Origin: Psychrosphaera sp.
GTDB taxonomy: Bacteria; Pseudomonadota; Gammaproteobacteria; Enterobacterales; Alteromonadaceae
Direction of reading: 5' to 3'
DNA length: 25,220 nt
NCBI GenBank assembly: GCA_028098005.1
Contig: JAOHFM010000020.1
Coordinates: 1-25,220, forward strand
In this document: in pieces, positions 1 to 9,736 of the stretch
Layout: each line of letters begins with the position of its first letter
How positions within the stretch are numbered: the stretch's first letter is position 1
The notes under the pieces: generated by a model
What the model was told of the DNA's origin: nothing
The model's database searches: none
Seen by the model: the letters and a program-made list of their open reading frames with translations, nothing else
Program-made: the position numbers and the translations under genes

Positions 1-127
1 TGTTTTATTTTTGTGCTTAATATTTGTGGTTTTTTTAGACAAAACACAGGTTACATTAGTTGTATTTTCAAATGAGTTCTTTGCTGCTAGTTCATTTCTG
101 TTAACTGGCAGTCCGCAGGGAGACAGA

Positions 128-1036
128 ATGATTAGCAATATAATAAAAAGAGAACCGAGAACATTAGTCGAAAACAAAATTAGCTTTGCCGCAGAGCACA
201 GCGAATTAGGTATCTACGATACTTACCAAGTAGCTAAGAAAGTAGACTTACGCTCAGACCAGATCCTGTTCTGTGGAATGGTTACTGGCAAAAAGATAAT
301 GCATATTAACGGAGACAACATTGAATTCTCTCCACATGAGTCTTTTATATTGGCACCGAATCAACTCGTTAAAATTGATTTTCCTATAGCTAAACTAGAT
401 TCACCAACAACATGTATTGCTATAGAGATTGCCCCGGAGCGAGTGCAGCAAGTCTCTGATAACCTCAATAGCTGCGCGCCTATGCTGCAAGACTTTGGTG
501 AGTGGCAATATAACCCAACCGCCTTGCACACTCACCACTCAGAACAAACCCAACAATTGCTAACAAGAATAGTGTCGCTATATTCTGAAAATACACCAGA
601 CAGAGCATACCTTATTGACCTAGCTATTAATGAGCTCAGTGCACGCCTGTTAAGACAGCAGTCCCGTGACTTTATAATTGCACATAGTGCAAAAGATCCA
701 GAAGCTAATCAGATTAATAGGGTAATACAATATATCTTGAGTCACTTGGCAGTGCCCATAGATATTGATCATTTGTGTAAAATTGCAGTAATGGGAAGAA
801 CAAAGTTTTTTAATGTATTTAAAAATCACTTAGGTTGCACCCCAATTGCGTTTCAACAGCAAGAGCGCTTAAAACTCGCGGCCAAATTATTAGAAAGAGG
901 CATGCAAATTACTGAAGCTGGTTTTGAAGTTGGTTTTTTGAACACGAGTCATTTCAGTAAAGCGTTTAAGTGTTTTTTTGGTCAATCACCTAAACTTTAC
1001 CAAATGAGCAAGCTAAAACCGCAAATCACCAATTAG
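128..1036 (+). CDS. AraC-family transcriptional regulator
   Basis: A cytoplasmic DNA-binding regulator of 302 residues. The C-terminal third (about residues 195-298) has the two helix-turn-helix layout of the AraC/XylS family: a first HTH around IDIDHLCKIAVMGRTKFFNV and a second containing ITEAGFEVGFLNTSHFSKAF, followed by FGQSPKLY, which matches the family signature. The N-terminal half looks like a ligand-sensing cupin-type domain (FSPHESFILAPNQL), resembling the AraC_N group. I chose the ATG at 128 because AGGGAG precedes it by about 6 nt. The open frame extends back to 11, but that stretch has no ribosome site and reads like non-coding sequence. The gene stands alone before the str operon and its target is unknown. 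Confidence is high for family, low for function. Confidence 0.88.
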   Translation: MISNIIKREPRTLVENKISFAAEHSELGIYDTYQVAKKVDLRSDQILFCGMVTGKKIMHINGDNIEFSPHESFILAPNQLVKIDFPIAKLDSPTTCIAIEIAPERVQQVSDNLNSCAPMLQDFGEWQYNPTALHTHHSEQTQQLLTRIVSLYSENTPDRAYLIDLAINELSARLLRQQSRDFIIAHSAKDPEANQINRVIQYILSHLAVPIDIDHLCKIAVMGRTKFFNVFKNHLGCTPIAFQQQERLKLAAKLLERGMQITEAGFEVGFLNTSHFSKAFKCFFGQSPKLYQMSKLKPQITN

Positions 1037-1125
1037 CCAGATACTGGCGATCATAGCTACAAATAAAGAATATCCAGTTATTTGAGCGTGATATCGTCTT
1101 TTTCCTTGATCCAGGGCACATTTGA

Positions 1126-1154
1126 TTGACAGTTTAAAAACTGAACATTAGAAT
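1126..1154 (+). promoter_or_regulatory. sigma70 promoter of the str operon
   Basis: TTGACA at 1126-1131 and TAGAAT at 1149-1154 are separated by exactly 17 bp, a near-consensus housekeeping promoter. It lies about 75 bp before rpsL, on the correct strand. Transcription would begin near 1161. The strength fits a ribosomal protein operon. Confidence 0.85.
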
Positions 1155-1160
1155 ACGTCA

Positions 1161-1192
1161 CCCCTAATTTTGGGGGAGGCGCAATAGTGCGC
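1161..1192 (+). promoter_or_regulatory. str leader with two small stem-loops
   Basis: Just downstream of the predicted transcription start, CCCC (1161-1164) can pair with GGGG (within 1172-1176), and GCGC (1179-1182) can pair with GCGC (1189-1192). Both stems are short. They may structure the 5' leader of the rpsL transcript, but no known regulatory element is recognised and the pairing could be incidental. Confidence 0.3.
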
Positions 1193-1227
1193 TAATGGGT
1201 AGTAACAACTAATCAGGAGCTTATTTA

Positions 1228-1602
1228 ATGGCAACTATTAACCAGTTGGTACGTAAGCCTCGTCGCCAGAAGACAAAACGTAATATGTCTGAAGCATTGG
1301 ACGCATGTCCTCAAAGACGTGGTGTATGTACTCGTGTTTATACAACAACACCTAAGAAGCCGAACTCTGCACTACGTAAAGTAGCTCGTGTTCGTCTAAC
1401 TAATGGTAACGAAGTAACATCTTACATCGGCGGTGAAGGTCATAACCTTCAAGAGCACAGTGTAATCCTTATCCGTGGTGGTCGTGTTAAAGACTTACCA
1501 GGTGTACGATTCCACACTGTACGTGGCGCACTTGACTGTGCTGGCGTAGCTGATCGTAAAGTAGGCCGTTCTAAATACGGTACGAAGAAGCCAAAATCAT
1601 AA
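1228..1602 (+). CDS. rpsL: 30S ribosomal protein S12
   Basis: A universal small-subunit protein at the decoding centre that contributes to translational accuracy and is the classic streptomycin-resistance locus. The 124 residues match the usual bacterial length. The conserved [11 protein letters not shown] loop (residues 41-51) and [13 protein letters not shown] loop (84-96) are intact. Both lysines that are mutated in streptomycin-resistant strains (K43 and K88) are wild type, as is the Asp (D89) that is methylthiolated in many bacteria. It is the first gene of the str operon, downstream of a strong promoter, with AGGAG before the ATG. Confidence 0.98.
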   Translation: MATINQLVRKPRRQKTKRNMSEALDACPQRRGVCTRVYTTTPKKPNSALRKVARVRLTNGNEVTSYIGGEGHNLQEHSVILIRGGRVKDLPGVRFHTVRGALDCAGVADRKVGRSKYGTKKPKS

Positions 1603-2150
<548 letters not shown>

Positions 2151-2186
2151 AAACAAAAATAATAATACTGGAACAAAGAGGAATTT

Positions 2187-4289
2187 ATGGCGCGTAAGAC
2201 ACCAATTGAGCGATACCGAAATATCGGAATCGTGGCTCACGTTGATGCTGGTAAAACCACAACAACTGAGCGTGTACTATTTTACACAGGTCTTTCTCAT
2301 AAGATCGGTGAAGTACATGATGGTGCTGCTACCATGGACTGGATGGAGCAGGAGCAAGAACGTGGTATTACCATAACTTCTGCTGCTACAACCTGTTTTT
2401 GGCGCGGTATGGATGCTCAGTTTGATGAACACCGTATTAACATTATTGATACTCCGGGACACGTAGATTTCACCATTGAAGTTGAACGTTCATTAAGAGT
2501 ATTAGATGGTGCGGTTGTTGTTTTATGTGCGTCTTCTGGCGTACAGCCTCAAACTGAAACTGTATGGCGACAAGCTGATAAGTATCATGTACCACGTATG
2601 GTATTCATTAATAAAATGGATCGTACCGGTGCTGATTTCTTCTCAGTAGTAAACCAAATTGAGAATCGCCTGGGGGCAACCCCTGTGCCAGTGCAATTGC
2701 CTATTGGAGCGGAAGATAACTTCCAAGGTGTTGTTGATCTTTTCAAAATGAAAGCGATTAACTGGACCGAATCTGATCAAGGCATGACCTTTACCTACGA
2801 AGATATTCCAGCTGACATGGTTGATGACGCTGAAGCTTACCGCCAAGAGATGATCGAAGCGGCTGCTGAAGCTAACGACGTGTTAATGGATAAATATTTA
2901 GAAGGTGAGGAACTCACTGAGCTCGAAATCAAAGATGCGTTACGCCAACGTACTTTAGATAACGAAATTGTTCTTTGTGCGTGTGGCTCAGCGTTCAAGA
3001 ACAAAGGTGTTCAAGCCGTCCTCGATATGGTTGTCGAATTTATGCCTTCGCCAACCGAAGTTCCAGCTATTAAAGGTATTCTAGACAATGAGTCTGAGGG
3101 TGAACGTCAAGCCGACGATAACGCGCCATTTGCAGCGTTAGCCTTTAAGATAGCCACAGACCCATTTGTAGGAACCTTAACGTTTTTCAGAGTCTACTCT
3201 GGTGTCGTAAAAACTGGTGACAGTGTTTACAACCCGGTGAAAGGCAAAAAAGAACGCTTTGGGCGCATTGTTCAAATGCACTCAAATAACCGCGAAGAAA
3301 TTAAAGAAGTACGCGCGGGAGATATTGCAGCTGCGGTAGGGTTAAAACAAGTTACTACTGGTGACACTTTGTGTGACAGTGATAACAAGATTACGCTTGA
3401 GCGTATGGAGTTCCCTGATCCAGTTATCTCAATTGCAGTAGAGCCAAGATCAAAACCTGACCAAGAAAAAATGGGCGTTGCACTAGGTAAACTAGCGGCC
3501 GAAGACCCTTCTTTCCGTGTTGAAACGGATGAAGAGTCGGGACAAACCATTATTTCTGGGATGGGTGAACTTCATCTAGACATAATTGTCGATCGAATGC
3601 GTCGAGAATTTAGTGTTGAATGTAACGTAGGTAAACCACAAGTGGCTTACCGAGAGTGCATTACAGCGCCTGTCGAGATTGAAGGTAAGTTTATACGTCA
3701 GTCTGGTGGTCGTGGCCAATATGGTCACGTATGGCTGAAGCTAGAGCCTATGAGTATTGAAGGCGAAACCCCTTACGAATTCAGTAATGAAATTGTAGGT
3801 GGTACAGTTCCTAAGGAATTTATTCCTGCGGTAGATAAAGGCATTCAAGAACAAATGAAAAGTGGTGTCCTTGCGGGATATCCAGTTCTTGGTGTTAAGG
3901 CAACATTATTTGACGGATCGTTCCATGATGTTGACTCTAACGAAATGGCGTTTAAAATTGCGGCATCGATGGCATTTAGAAATGGTGCCTTGGATGCTAA
4001 ACCAAAACTTTTAGAACCGATGATGAAAGTTGAAGTTATCACACCTGAAGAATCTATGGGTGATGTAGTAGGTGACTTAAACCGACGTCGTGGAATGATA
4101 GAAGGAATGGAAGAAGCGCCGGCGGGACTGAAAGCAATAAATGCTCAAGTGCCTTTAGCGGAAATGTTTGGCTATGCCACTGACTTGCGTTCAGCGACTC
4201 AGGGGCGTGCCTCATACTCGATGGAATTCCTAAAGTATGCGGAAGCGCCTAACAATGTTGCTGAAACTATTATGTCAGCAAGAAATTAA
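2187..4289 (+). CDS. fusA: translation elongation factor G
   Basis: The ribosomal translocase, a GTPase that moves tRNA and mRNA after peptide bond formation and helps recycle ribosomes. At 700 residues it is full length. The G motifs are visible: AHVDAGKT (17-24), the switch I region [10 protein letters not shown] (58-67), DTPGH (88-92) and NKMD (142-145). The C-terminal domains IV and V follow, including the [10 protein letters not shown] loop and the end [11 protein letters not shown]. The start has AGAGGA 6 nt before the ATG. It lies 36 bp after rpsG and 60 bp before tuf in the str operon. Whether the genome has a second EF-G copy cannot be seen here. Confidence 0.98.
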   Translation: MARKTPIERYRNIGIVAHVDAGKTTTTERVLFYTGLSHKIGEVHDGAATMDWMEQEQERGITITSAATTCFWRGMDAQFDEHRINIIDTPGHVDFTIEVERSLRVLDGAVVVLCASSGVQPQTETVWRQADKYHVPRMVFINKMDRTGADFFSVVNQIENRLGATPVPVQLPIGAEDNFQGVVDLFKMKAINWTESDQGMTFTYEDIPADMVDDAEAYRQEMIEAAAEANDVLMDKYLEGEELTELEIKDALRQRTLDNEIVLCACGSAFKNKGVQAVLDMVVEFMPSPTEVPAIKGILDNESEGERQADDNAPFAALAFKIATDPFVGTLTFFRVYSGVVKTGDSVYNPVKGKKERFGRIVQMHSNNREEIKEVRAGDIAAAVGLKQVTTGDTLCDSDNKITLERMEFPDPVISIAVEPRSKPDQEKMGVALGKLAAEDPSFRVETDEESGQTIISGMGELHLDIIVDRMRREFSVECNVGKPQVAYRECITAPVEIEGKFIRQSGGRGQYGHVWLKLEPMSIEGETPYEFSNEIVGGTVPKEFIPAVDKGIQEQMKSGVLAGYPVLGVKATLFDGSFHDVDSNEMAFKIAASMAFRNGALDAKPKLLEPMMKVEVITPEESMGDVVGDLNRRRGMIEGMEEAPAGLKAINAQVPLAEMFGYATDLRSATQGRASYSMEFLKYAEAPNNVAETIMSARN

Positions 4290-4349
4290 ATTTTATTTTT
4301 AATATTTGGGTCTAAAATTAGATCACTTTCAATTTAAGGAAACTTAAAA

Positions 4350-5534
4350 ATGGCAAGAGAAAAGTTTGAACGTACTAAACCGCACGTTAACGTTGGTACA
4401 ATCGGTCACGTTGACCACGGTAAAACTACATTAACAGCTGCAATCTCTGCAGTTCTTTCTAAAGCGTACGGTGGTGAAACTCGTGATTTCGCACAAATCG
4501 ATAACGCTCCAGAAGAGCGCGAGCGTGGTATCACAATCAATACTTCTCACATCGAGTACGATACTCCAACTCGTCACTACGCACACGTAGATTGTCCAGG
4601 ACACGCCGATTATGTTAAAAACATGATCACTGGTGCTGCTCAAATGGACGGCGCGATCCTAGTAGTTGCTGCGACTGACGGCCCTATGCCTCAGACTCGT
4701 GAGCACATCCTACTTTCTCGTCAGGTTGGTGTACCTTACATCATCGTATTCATGAACAAATGTGACATGGTTGACGACGAAGAGTTACTAGAATTAGTAG
4801 AAATGGAAGTTCGTGAACTTCTTTCAGAATACGAATTCCCAGGTGACGACCTTCCTCTAATCGCTGGTTCAGCTCTTAAAGCTCTTGAAGGCGAAGAAGA
4901 GTGGGAAGCGAAGATCATCGAACTAGCTGAAGCACTAGACACTTACATTCCAGAGCCAGAGCGTGACATCGATAAGCCATTCATCATGCCTATCGAAGAC
5001 GTATTCTCAATTTCTGGTCGTGGTACAGTTGTAACAGGTCGTGTTGAGCAAGGTATCGTTAACACTGGTGACTCAGTAGAGATCGTTGGTATTAAAGACA
5101 CAGTAACAACTACTTGTACTGGTGTTGAAATGTTCCGTAAATTGCTTGACGAAGGTCGTGCAGGTGAGAACATTGGTGCACTTCTACGTGGTACTAAGCG
5201 TGAAGACGTTGAACGTGGTCAAGTATTAGCGAAGCCTGGTTCAATCCAGCCTCACACTAAATTTGAATCAGAAGTTTACGTACTTTCTAAAGAAGAAGGC
5301 GGACGTCACACTCCATTCTTCAAAGGTTACCGTCCACAGTTCTACTTCCGTACAACTGACGTAACTGGTGCTGTTGAGCTTCCAGAAGGCGTAGAAATGG
5401 TAATGCCTGGTGATAACATCAAGATGGTTGTTGAGCTAATCGCACCTATCGCGATGGACGAAGGTCTACGTTTCGCGATCCGTGAAGGCGGTCGTACAGT
5501 TGGTGCTGGTGTTGTAGCAACAGTAATCGCTTAA
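4350..5534 (+). CDS. tuf: translation elongation factor Tu
   Basis: The GTPase that delivers aminoacyl-tRNA to the ribosomal A site. The 394 residues equal the usual proteobacterial length. GHVDHGKT (19-26), DCPGH (81-85) and NKCD (136-139) are the nucleotide-binding motifs, and the beta-barrel domains run to [14 protein letters not shown]. Codon choice is very biased (GGT, CGT, CTT, GAC), as expected for one of the most highly expressed genes. It is last in the str operon, with AAGGA before the ATG and a strong terminator about 57 bp after the stop. Many gammaproteobacteria carry a second copy elsewhere, so whether this is tufA or tufB is not decided. Confidence 0.98.
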   Translation: MAREKFERTKPHVNVGTIGHVDHGKTTLTAAISAVLSKAYGGETRDFAQIDNAPEERERGITINTSHIEYDTPTRHYAHVDCPGHADYVKNMITGAAQMDGAILVVAATDGPMPQTREHILLSRQVGVPYIIVFMNKCDMVDDEELLELVEMEVRELLSEYEFPGDDLPLIAGSALKALEGEEEWEAKIIELAEALDTYIPEPERDIDKPFIMPIEDVFSISGRGTVVTGRVEQGIVNTGDSVEIVGIKDTVTTTCTGVEMFRKLLDEGRAGENIGALLRGTKREDVERGQVLAKPGSIQPHTKFESEVYVLSKEEGGRHTPFFKGYRPQFYFRTTDVTGAVELPEGVEMVMPGDNIKMVVELIAPIAMDEGLRFAIREGGRTVGAGVVATVIA

Positions 5535-5591
5535 TTCTGCTTTTGTTAGGAAGTTAGCTTTCGGGTTAACGGATTAACACAGTAGATGAAG

Positions 5592-5625
5592 AAAAGCCCC
5601 GGTTCGAAAGAGTCGGGGCTTTTTT
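5592..5625 (+). terminator. rho-independent terminator of the str operon
   Basis: AAAAGCCCCG (5592-5601) pairs with CGGGGCTTTT (5614-5623) and the T run continues to 5625. The A run on the other arm gives Ts on the minus strand too, so it can also stop the convergent 5653-5880 gene. Confidence 0.93.
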
Positions 5626-5652
5626 GTATCTAAAACTTACATCACACTTCGT

Positions 5653-5880
5653 TTAATATCTTCTTGCTCTTATTTTACTGTCCAGCCACACCGCACTTTT
5701 CTTAAACATGCGTTGGCATTTCTTTAACCAAACTCGCGCTAGCTCATATTCAAAACTTAAAATATATAACCCTGGAATTAATAGTAATAAAGAAGGGCCC
5801 GGCACAATAATAAATATCAGCCCAAGCAGTACTAATATACCGCCAACGATGTGAATGAATAACTGGCGAAATAGTCGCAT
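5653..5880 (-). CDS. small PGPGW-family membrane protein
   Basis: A 75-residue inner-membrane protein. One long hydrophobic region (about residues 8-42) is interrupted by PGPS, probably giving two membrane passes. It is followed by YELARVWLKK and a basic, cytoplasmic-looking tail. The order IFIIVPGPSLLLLIPGLYIL then EYELAR is that of the putative transmembrane PGPGW family, whose role is not known. AGGAG lies 6 nt before the ATG. It starts 12 bp after the DGSG-repeat lipoprotein gene, so the two are likely cotranscribed. It converges on tuf and shares that terminator. Confidence 0.8.
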   Translation of the reverse strand: MRLFRQLFIHIVGGILVLLGLIFIIVPGPSLLLLIPGLYILSFEYELARVWLKKCQRMFKKSAVWLDSKIRARRY

Positions 5881-5892
5881 TATAGTCTCCTA

Positions 5893-6765
5893 TTAGTCGT
5901 CCAGTGTAACCGGACCATTAATTTCGCTAATACTAAGCCCACCACTACCAGAGCCGTTCACTTCGAGTCCCTTGGTGTTCTCTACTAAAATATCGCCACT
6001 GCCATCTTCTAAATACACTCTATTATTTACATTTCTAATGACCATATTTCCCGAGTTATCAATAACTTTAGTGAATCCTTCTACGTGTTTAACAACGATA
6101 CTTCCAGAACCATCTTCAATATCAAGAGAACCCCCAATATTCATCGCTTCTAGGCTTCCCGAACCGTCGTCAATGACTACGTCACCTGTGACTTGATCCA
6201 CATACAACGAGCCAGAACCATCTTCAACCTCAAGATTGCCAGTAACTTTAGTGACTTCAATATTGCCGGAGCCATCATCAATATTTACATCACCCGATAT
6301 ATTATCTAATACCATTGAGCCAGAGCCATCGTCTATTGTTACAGAGCTTTTAACATTCTCTACAGTAATATTGCCCGAACCGTCATCAATTTCTAAGGCT
6401 AGTTTACTTGGCATACTGATTACCAAGTCTACCTTCGCGTTATTGCTACCCCAGTTCATATTGCCTTGATCAATTTTGCCAACTAATGTCGCTTTGTCGC
6501 CTGATTGTATAAGAGAAAATCGATAGTTTTCAGGCTTGTCAGTTCTAATATTTGCCGTTACTTTAATTTCTGATTGTCCGTCAACGCCGATTAAATCAAT
6601 TGAACCTGCGCCATTTTCCACAAATATCTCTCGAACATCAGAAGCCTCTAAAGAAAGCATTTTTGTAAGTTCTATTTTCGCTTCATTTGCATGACCTACG
6701 TGGATAACACAACCTGATAACGTAAAGCTAACAAGCAAAGCTGAGGCAATTGTTTTAAGTTTCAT
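5893..6765 (-). CDS. lipoprotein with nine 18-residue DGSG repeats (DUF4097-like solenoid)
   Basis: A 290-residue envelope protein of unknown role. The start is a lipoprotein signal: basic MKLK, hydrophobic core and lipobox LSGC with the lipidated Cys at 19. Residues 20-125 form a beta-rich domain. From 126 to 287 there are nine tandem repeats of 18 residues (two are 17 and 19), each near IDDGSGNIEVTKVTGNLE: an acidic pair, GSG turn, short beta strand, a xNVxG turn and a second strand. This periodicity fits a right-handed beta-helix as in DUF4097/putative adhesin proteins. Asp/Glu at the same turn of each coil would form an acidic ladder. AAAGGA lies 7 nt before the ATG. It precedes the PGPGW gene in an apparent operon and is divergent from the M48 protease. 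Cell-surface or periplasmic scaffolding is plausible but unproven. Confidence 0.85.
   Translation of the reverse strand: MKLKTIASALLVSFTLSGCVIHVGHANEAKIELTKMLSLEASDVREIFVENGAGSIDLIGVDGQSEIKVTANIRTDKPENYRFSLIQSGDKATLVGKIDQGNMNWGSNNAKVDLVISMPSKLALEIDDGSGNITVENVKSSVTIDDGSGSMVLDNISGDVNIDDGSGNIEVTKVTGNLEVEDGSGSLYVDQVTGDVVIDDGSGSLEAMNIGGSLDIEDGSGSIVVKHVEGFTKVIDNSGNMVIRNVNNRVYLEDGSGDILVENTKGLEVNGSGSGGLSISEINGPVTLDD
5905..6390 (-). repeat. 54-bp tandem coding repeats (nine copies)
   Basis: The nine 18-codon units of the lipoprotein gene make a 54-bp periodicity. The most conserved part encodes (I/V/L)(D/E)DGSG(N/S). Copies differ at synonymous and at non-core codons, so this is an old protein repeat and not a recent DNA expansion. 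Confidence 0.85.
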
Positions 6766-6988
6766 AAAGGTGTCCTTTCAATAAATATTCAATGTTAACG
6801 TCTATAAAGCAAGATGTAGGCAATGTTGCGACAATATAAAACTTGATTAAAATCAATGGTTAAGTGGTTTATGTGTGTTGCTTAAAATAACCTAGATGGC
6901 TTAAATCGCTATTTGTTAGGGAATTTGCTCAACATTCCGTGTAATCTTTATTATAGTTAATCCAAATAATTATAAAGGCCTTTAATTC

Positions 6989-7783
6989 ATGACGTACAAA
7001 TTAAAACTATTATCTAGTGTCTGTATCGCCGTATGCTTGTCGGCTTGCAGTACCTCTCCTACAGGTCGTAATCAAATCACAATGTTCTCTGGCGATAAAA
7101 TGTCAGCTATGGGATCCGAATCTTTTGAACAAATGAAAAAGGAAATCCCAATAAGTTCAGACAAAAAGCTGACGGCTTATGTGCAATGTGTTGCAGATCA
7201 AATAACACCGAACGTAAGTAAAGATGCTCACAACGGAAATTGGGAAGTCGTTTTATTTGAATCAGATCAAATTAACGCGTTTGCATTGCCTGGCGGCAAA
7301 ATTGGGGTTTATACAGGCATTCTAAAAGTCACTGAAAATCAAGATCAGTTAGCGGCCATAATGGGGCATGAAGTAGGGCACGTTATTGCAAACCACTCTA
7401 ACGAGAGACTATCTTCAAACTCCGTAGCACAAGGGGCATTGCAAATTTCCGGCGTATTATTGTCTGGTCAAGACGAACAAACTCAAGGTTTAGTCATGGC
7501 GGGATTAGGGGTTGGTGTTCAATATGGTGTACTAATGCCTTACGGTCGAACACATGAAAAAGAAGCCGATATTATTGGCCAGGAGCTAATGGCTGTTTCA
7601 GGCTTTAATCCAAAAGCGGCGGTAGACCTATGGCATAACATGGCGAAGGCGAGTAGCGGCGCTCCACCAGAGTTTTTGTCTACACACCCGTCTAATGAAA
7701 CTCGAATAAAGAAGCTGACTGAGCATCTTAAAATTACTCAGCCATTGTATAAAAAGAGCACACAAAAACCAAACTGCAACTAG
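6989..7783 (+). CDS. M48-family zinc metalloprotease lipoprotein (LoiP/YggG-like)
   Basis: A periplasmic, membrane-anchored peptidase probably involved in envelope protein quality control. The signal ends in lipobox LSAC with Cys at residue 20. The zinc site is HEVGH (127-131), preceded by NAFALPGGKIGVYTGIL, with the third ligand in KEAD (E192). The length of 264 residues and the absence of C-terminal TPR repeats resemble E. coli LoiP (252 residues) and not BepA. The start is ATG after AAAGG. It is a single gene, divergent from the DGSG lipoprotein with 223 bp between, and a hairpin follows its stop. Substrate unknown; LoiP-like proteases act on envelope proteins under stress. Confidence 0.9.
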   Translation: MTYKLKLLSSVCIAVCLSACSTSPTGRNQITMFSGDKMSAMGSESFEQMKKEIPISSDKKLTAYVQCVADQITPNVSKDAHNGNWEVVLFESDQINAFALPGGKIGVYTGILKVTENQDQLAAIMGHEVGHVIANHSNERLSSNSVAQGALQISGVLLSGQDEQTQGLVMAGLGVGVQYGVLMPYGRTHEKEADIIGQELMAVSGFNPKAAVDLWHNMAKASSGAPPEFLSTHPSNETRIKKLTEHLKITQPLYKKSTQKPNCN

Positions 7784-7825
7784 GTTGAAGTTTGCCTGAT
7801 AGATGCAATTAACGAGTGTTAACTT

Positions 7826-7862
7826 CAAGCTTACTCACTCACAGAGTAAGCTTGGCTATTTT
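7826..7862 (+). terminator. terminator between convergent M48 and alcohol dehydrogenase genes
   Basis: CAAGCTTACTC (7826-7836) pairs perfectly with GAGTAAGCTTG (7844-7854) around a 7-nt loop, followed by GCTATTTTT on the plus strand. It stops the M48 transcript and overlaps the 3' edge of the dehydrogenase gene. The T run is slightly offset from the stem. Confidence 0.75.
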
Positions 7863-8857
7863 TCCAATACCACTCGATAACGAGCTTTTCCACTTTCTAC
7901 GTGCTCAATAGCATTATTGATATCATCAAACTTAAACATCTCAACTTGAGGCTTAATGTTGTGTTGATGCGCAAACTCTAGCATTGCTTTGATTGTAGAG
8001 GGGCTACCAACAGGCGATGATGAAATAGAACGTTGCTTCGCCATTAAACCAAATACGCCAATATCAAGAGGCTCAAGAGTAGCACCGACAAAGTGAAGTC
8101 TGCCCTTTGGTTTTAAAGTAGAAATATACAAATTCCAATCTAATTTCACATTCACGGTTGATAAAATGTAATCGAAAGACCCGGCGGCTTTTTCAATATC
8201 AGCCTCATTTCGAGAGTTGATTGTATGGTGTGCACCTAATGACTTAGCCTCTTCGGTTTTACTCTCGCTAGACGTAAATGCAGTAACTTCACAGCCCCAC
8301 GCATTTAGAAATTGCAGAGCGATATGACCTAAGCCTCCTATACCAATAACAGCGACCTTGTCGGTTGGTTTGATATCAAACTGCACCATAGGATTAAATA
8401 CCGTAATACCCCCACAGAATAAAGGACCCGCAGATTTCGGTTCCATACCTTCAGGTAACGCAACAACAGAAGCTTCATTCGCTTTTACTTGTTCAGCAAA
8501 GCCTCCATGGCGTCCAATAATGGTAGGTTGTGCATGGTCACACAAGTTTTCATCGCCCGTCCCGCAGCTAGCGCAGGCTTTACAGTAATCTGAATGCCAA
8601 CCTAACCCAACGGTTTGACCAACCTTTAATGTTTTAACATTATCGCCTATCGAATTTACCTTGCCGACAACTTCATGACCAGCAACTAAAGGGTAGCTAG
8701 ACATTCCCCACTCGTTATTTAACATTGATAAATCAGAGTGACAAATCCCACAGTATTCAACGTCAATTAATACATCGTTGGCATCTAAACCACCTAGATC
8801 AATATCAATTTCAGTTAGCGCGGCACCAGCCTCTTTTGCGGCATAAGCTTTAGTCAT
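7856..8857 (-). CDS. zinc-dependent alcohol dehydrogenase (MDR superfamily, cinnamyl-alcohol-type)
   Basis: A cytoplasmic NAD(P)-dependent oxidoreductase of 333 residues that interconverts alcohols and aldehydes. Catalytic zinc ligands are C36 in CGICHSD, H61 in AGHEVVG and C148. The structural zinc is held by C92, C95, C98 and C106. The Rossmann nucleotide loop is GIGGLGH (172-178), a form seen in the CAD/YahK-like branch, whose members are usually NADP-linked reductases of broad aldehydes. AAGGA precedes the ATG. It appears monocistronic, flanked by a convergent protease gene and, 134 bp upstream, the end of an exported-protein gene on the same strand. The exact substrate cannot be told from sequence. 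Confidence 0.92.
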   Translation of the reverse strand: MTKAYAAKEAGAALTEIDIDLGGLDANDVLIDVEYCGICHSDLSMLNNEWGMSSYPLVAGHEVVGKVNSIGDNVKTLKVGQTVGLGWHSDYCKACASCGTGDENLCDHAQPTIIGRHGGFAEQVKANEASVVALPEGMEPKSAGPLFCGGITVFNPMVQFDIKPTDKVAVIGIGGLGHIALQFLNAWGCEVTAFTSSESKTEEAKSLGAHHTINSRNEADIEKAAGSFDYILSTVNVKLDWNLYISTLKPKGRLHFVGATLEPLDIGVFGLMAKQRSISSSPVGSPSTIKAMLEFAHQHNIKPQVEMFKFDDINNAIEHVESGKARYRVVLEK

Positions 8858-8991
8858 TTTTGTATCCTTGTTAAGTTAATTAGATATTTCAATGCATTAC
8901 GAAAAACCGATGAATATGGTTTACCAATAACCATAGGTGTCTTTGTCGAAAAGTGCATTTATTAACTCAACAATTGCGCTTAGGTGTGTTG

Positions 8992-9534
8992 CTAAAATTG
9001 GTAACGAGCGGAGAAATTTAAATGTCCCACATTGTTTTCTCGGTTTTTGTTTTCGCCATAGCCTGCTTCTAGTCTAAGTTTCCAGCCAGACTCGTTTAAG
9101 CCAGTAGAGCTATAGCCGTAAAATACAGCCAAACCTTGAGTGCTCTCATTGCCAAACGCAGCTGATAAAGCACAGCCTAAAGTATGTCCAATTGGCGCGC
9201 TTATAATTGTTCCTAAATCATCACTGTTACTATATTCCGTGGTATCAATATCTTCACATTCATCATCTTTAATGCCAACAGCACCAACATAGCCGCCAAT
9301 TGAATGGCGTCGATTTCCTAACGCTTTTTCATAGCCAATAGAAAAACCATCATCTAGACCAATCTTGTAGTTAACAAAAATATTGGAAACGTCGTCTAAT
9401 TCGTAGTTTGTACCAACGGTAGCGAAATAGGGGAAGCCAGAGCCCATGGTGAAGTTCCAATCGTTTTGTTCTGCTTGCGCGAAAAACGAAAAGCTAGAAA
9501 ATAAAGTGAAGATATACAGTGCTTTGTTACGCAT
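8992..9534 (-). CDS. exported protein, probable small outer-membrane beta-barrel
   Basis: A 180-residue protein I do not recognise as a named family. Residues 1-21 are a Sec signal peptide (MRNKALYIFTLFSSFSFFAQA) with cleavage likely after AQA. The mature part alternates polar and aromatic/hydrophobic residues (FATVGTNYELD, IFVNYKIGLDD, FSIGYEKALG, WKLRLEAGYGE) and ends LNFSARYQF. A terminal Phe after such strands is the usual signal for BAM-assembled outer-membrane barrels. Two cysteines, in DDECED and LGCALS, could form a disulphide. The ribosome site is weak. No operon partner is evident; the neighbouring genes on the same strand are separated by 134 and 202 bp. Confidence 0.7.
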   Translation of the reverse strand: MRNKALYIFTLFSSFSFFAQAEQNDWNFTMGSGFPYFATVGTNYELDDVSNIFVNYKIGLDDGFSIGYEKALGNRRHSIGGYVGAVGIKDDECEDIDTTEYSNSDDLGTIISAPIGHTLGCALSAAFGNESTQGLAVFYGYSSTGLNESGWKLRLEAGYGENKNRENNVGHLNFSARYQF

Positions 9535-9647
9535 TTTAAGGTCGTCCGTGTTGTTTTTAAGTCCTAATTAAAAAGTAAATAACACAAACATGCAATGTTG
9601 TGGTTGTAACAGAATGTACAAACAACAAGTGGTCAATGGGTGGTAAA

Positions 9648-9680
9648 AAGCAGCCTTTGGTATTACCCAGTTGGCTGCTT
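9648..9680 (-). terminator. terminator of the Spy/CpxP-like gene
   Basis: On the minus strand AAGCAGCC (9680-9673) pairs with GGCTGCTT (9655-9648) around a 17-nt loop, and the Ts continue (GGCTGCTTTTTACC). It lies about 57 bp after the stop of the Spy-like gene. The rest of the 202-bp gap holds nothing else I can name. Confidence 0.7.
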
Positions 9681-9736
9681 CATTAAGTGACTCAATTTCA
9701 CGACTTAAGTTGTAACAATAACTAAATTTAATCTAA

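Noticed and set aside
11..127. A 39-codon N-terminal extension of the AraC-family gene.
   Set aside because: The ATG at 11 has no ribosome site, and the extension is not regulator-like; the ATG at 128 has AGGGAG.
5905..6390. 54-bp periodic DNA that might suggest a CRISPR or satellite array.
   Set aside because: The period is a multiple of three inside one intact reading frame, with diverged codons and no separate spacers.
5972..6469. Plus-strand open frames rich in PEPSS opposite the lipoprotein gene.
   Set aside because: They are the mirror of the minus-strand DGSG repeats, with no ribosome sites.
6900..6988. A sigma70 promoter before the M48 protease (TTGCTC and TATAGT or TTATTA).
   Set aside because: No pair has both good hexamers and acceptable spacing; the 223-bp divergent region surely has promoters, but I cannot fix them.
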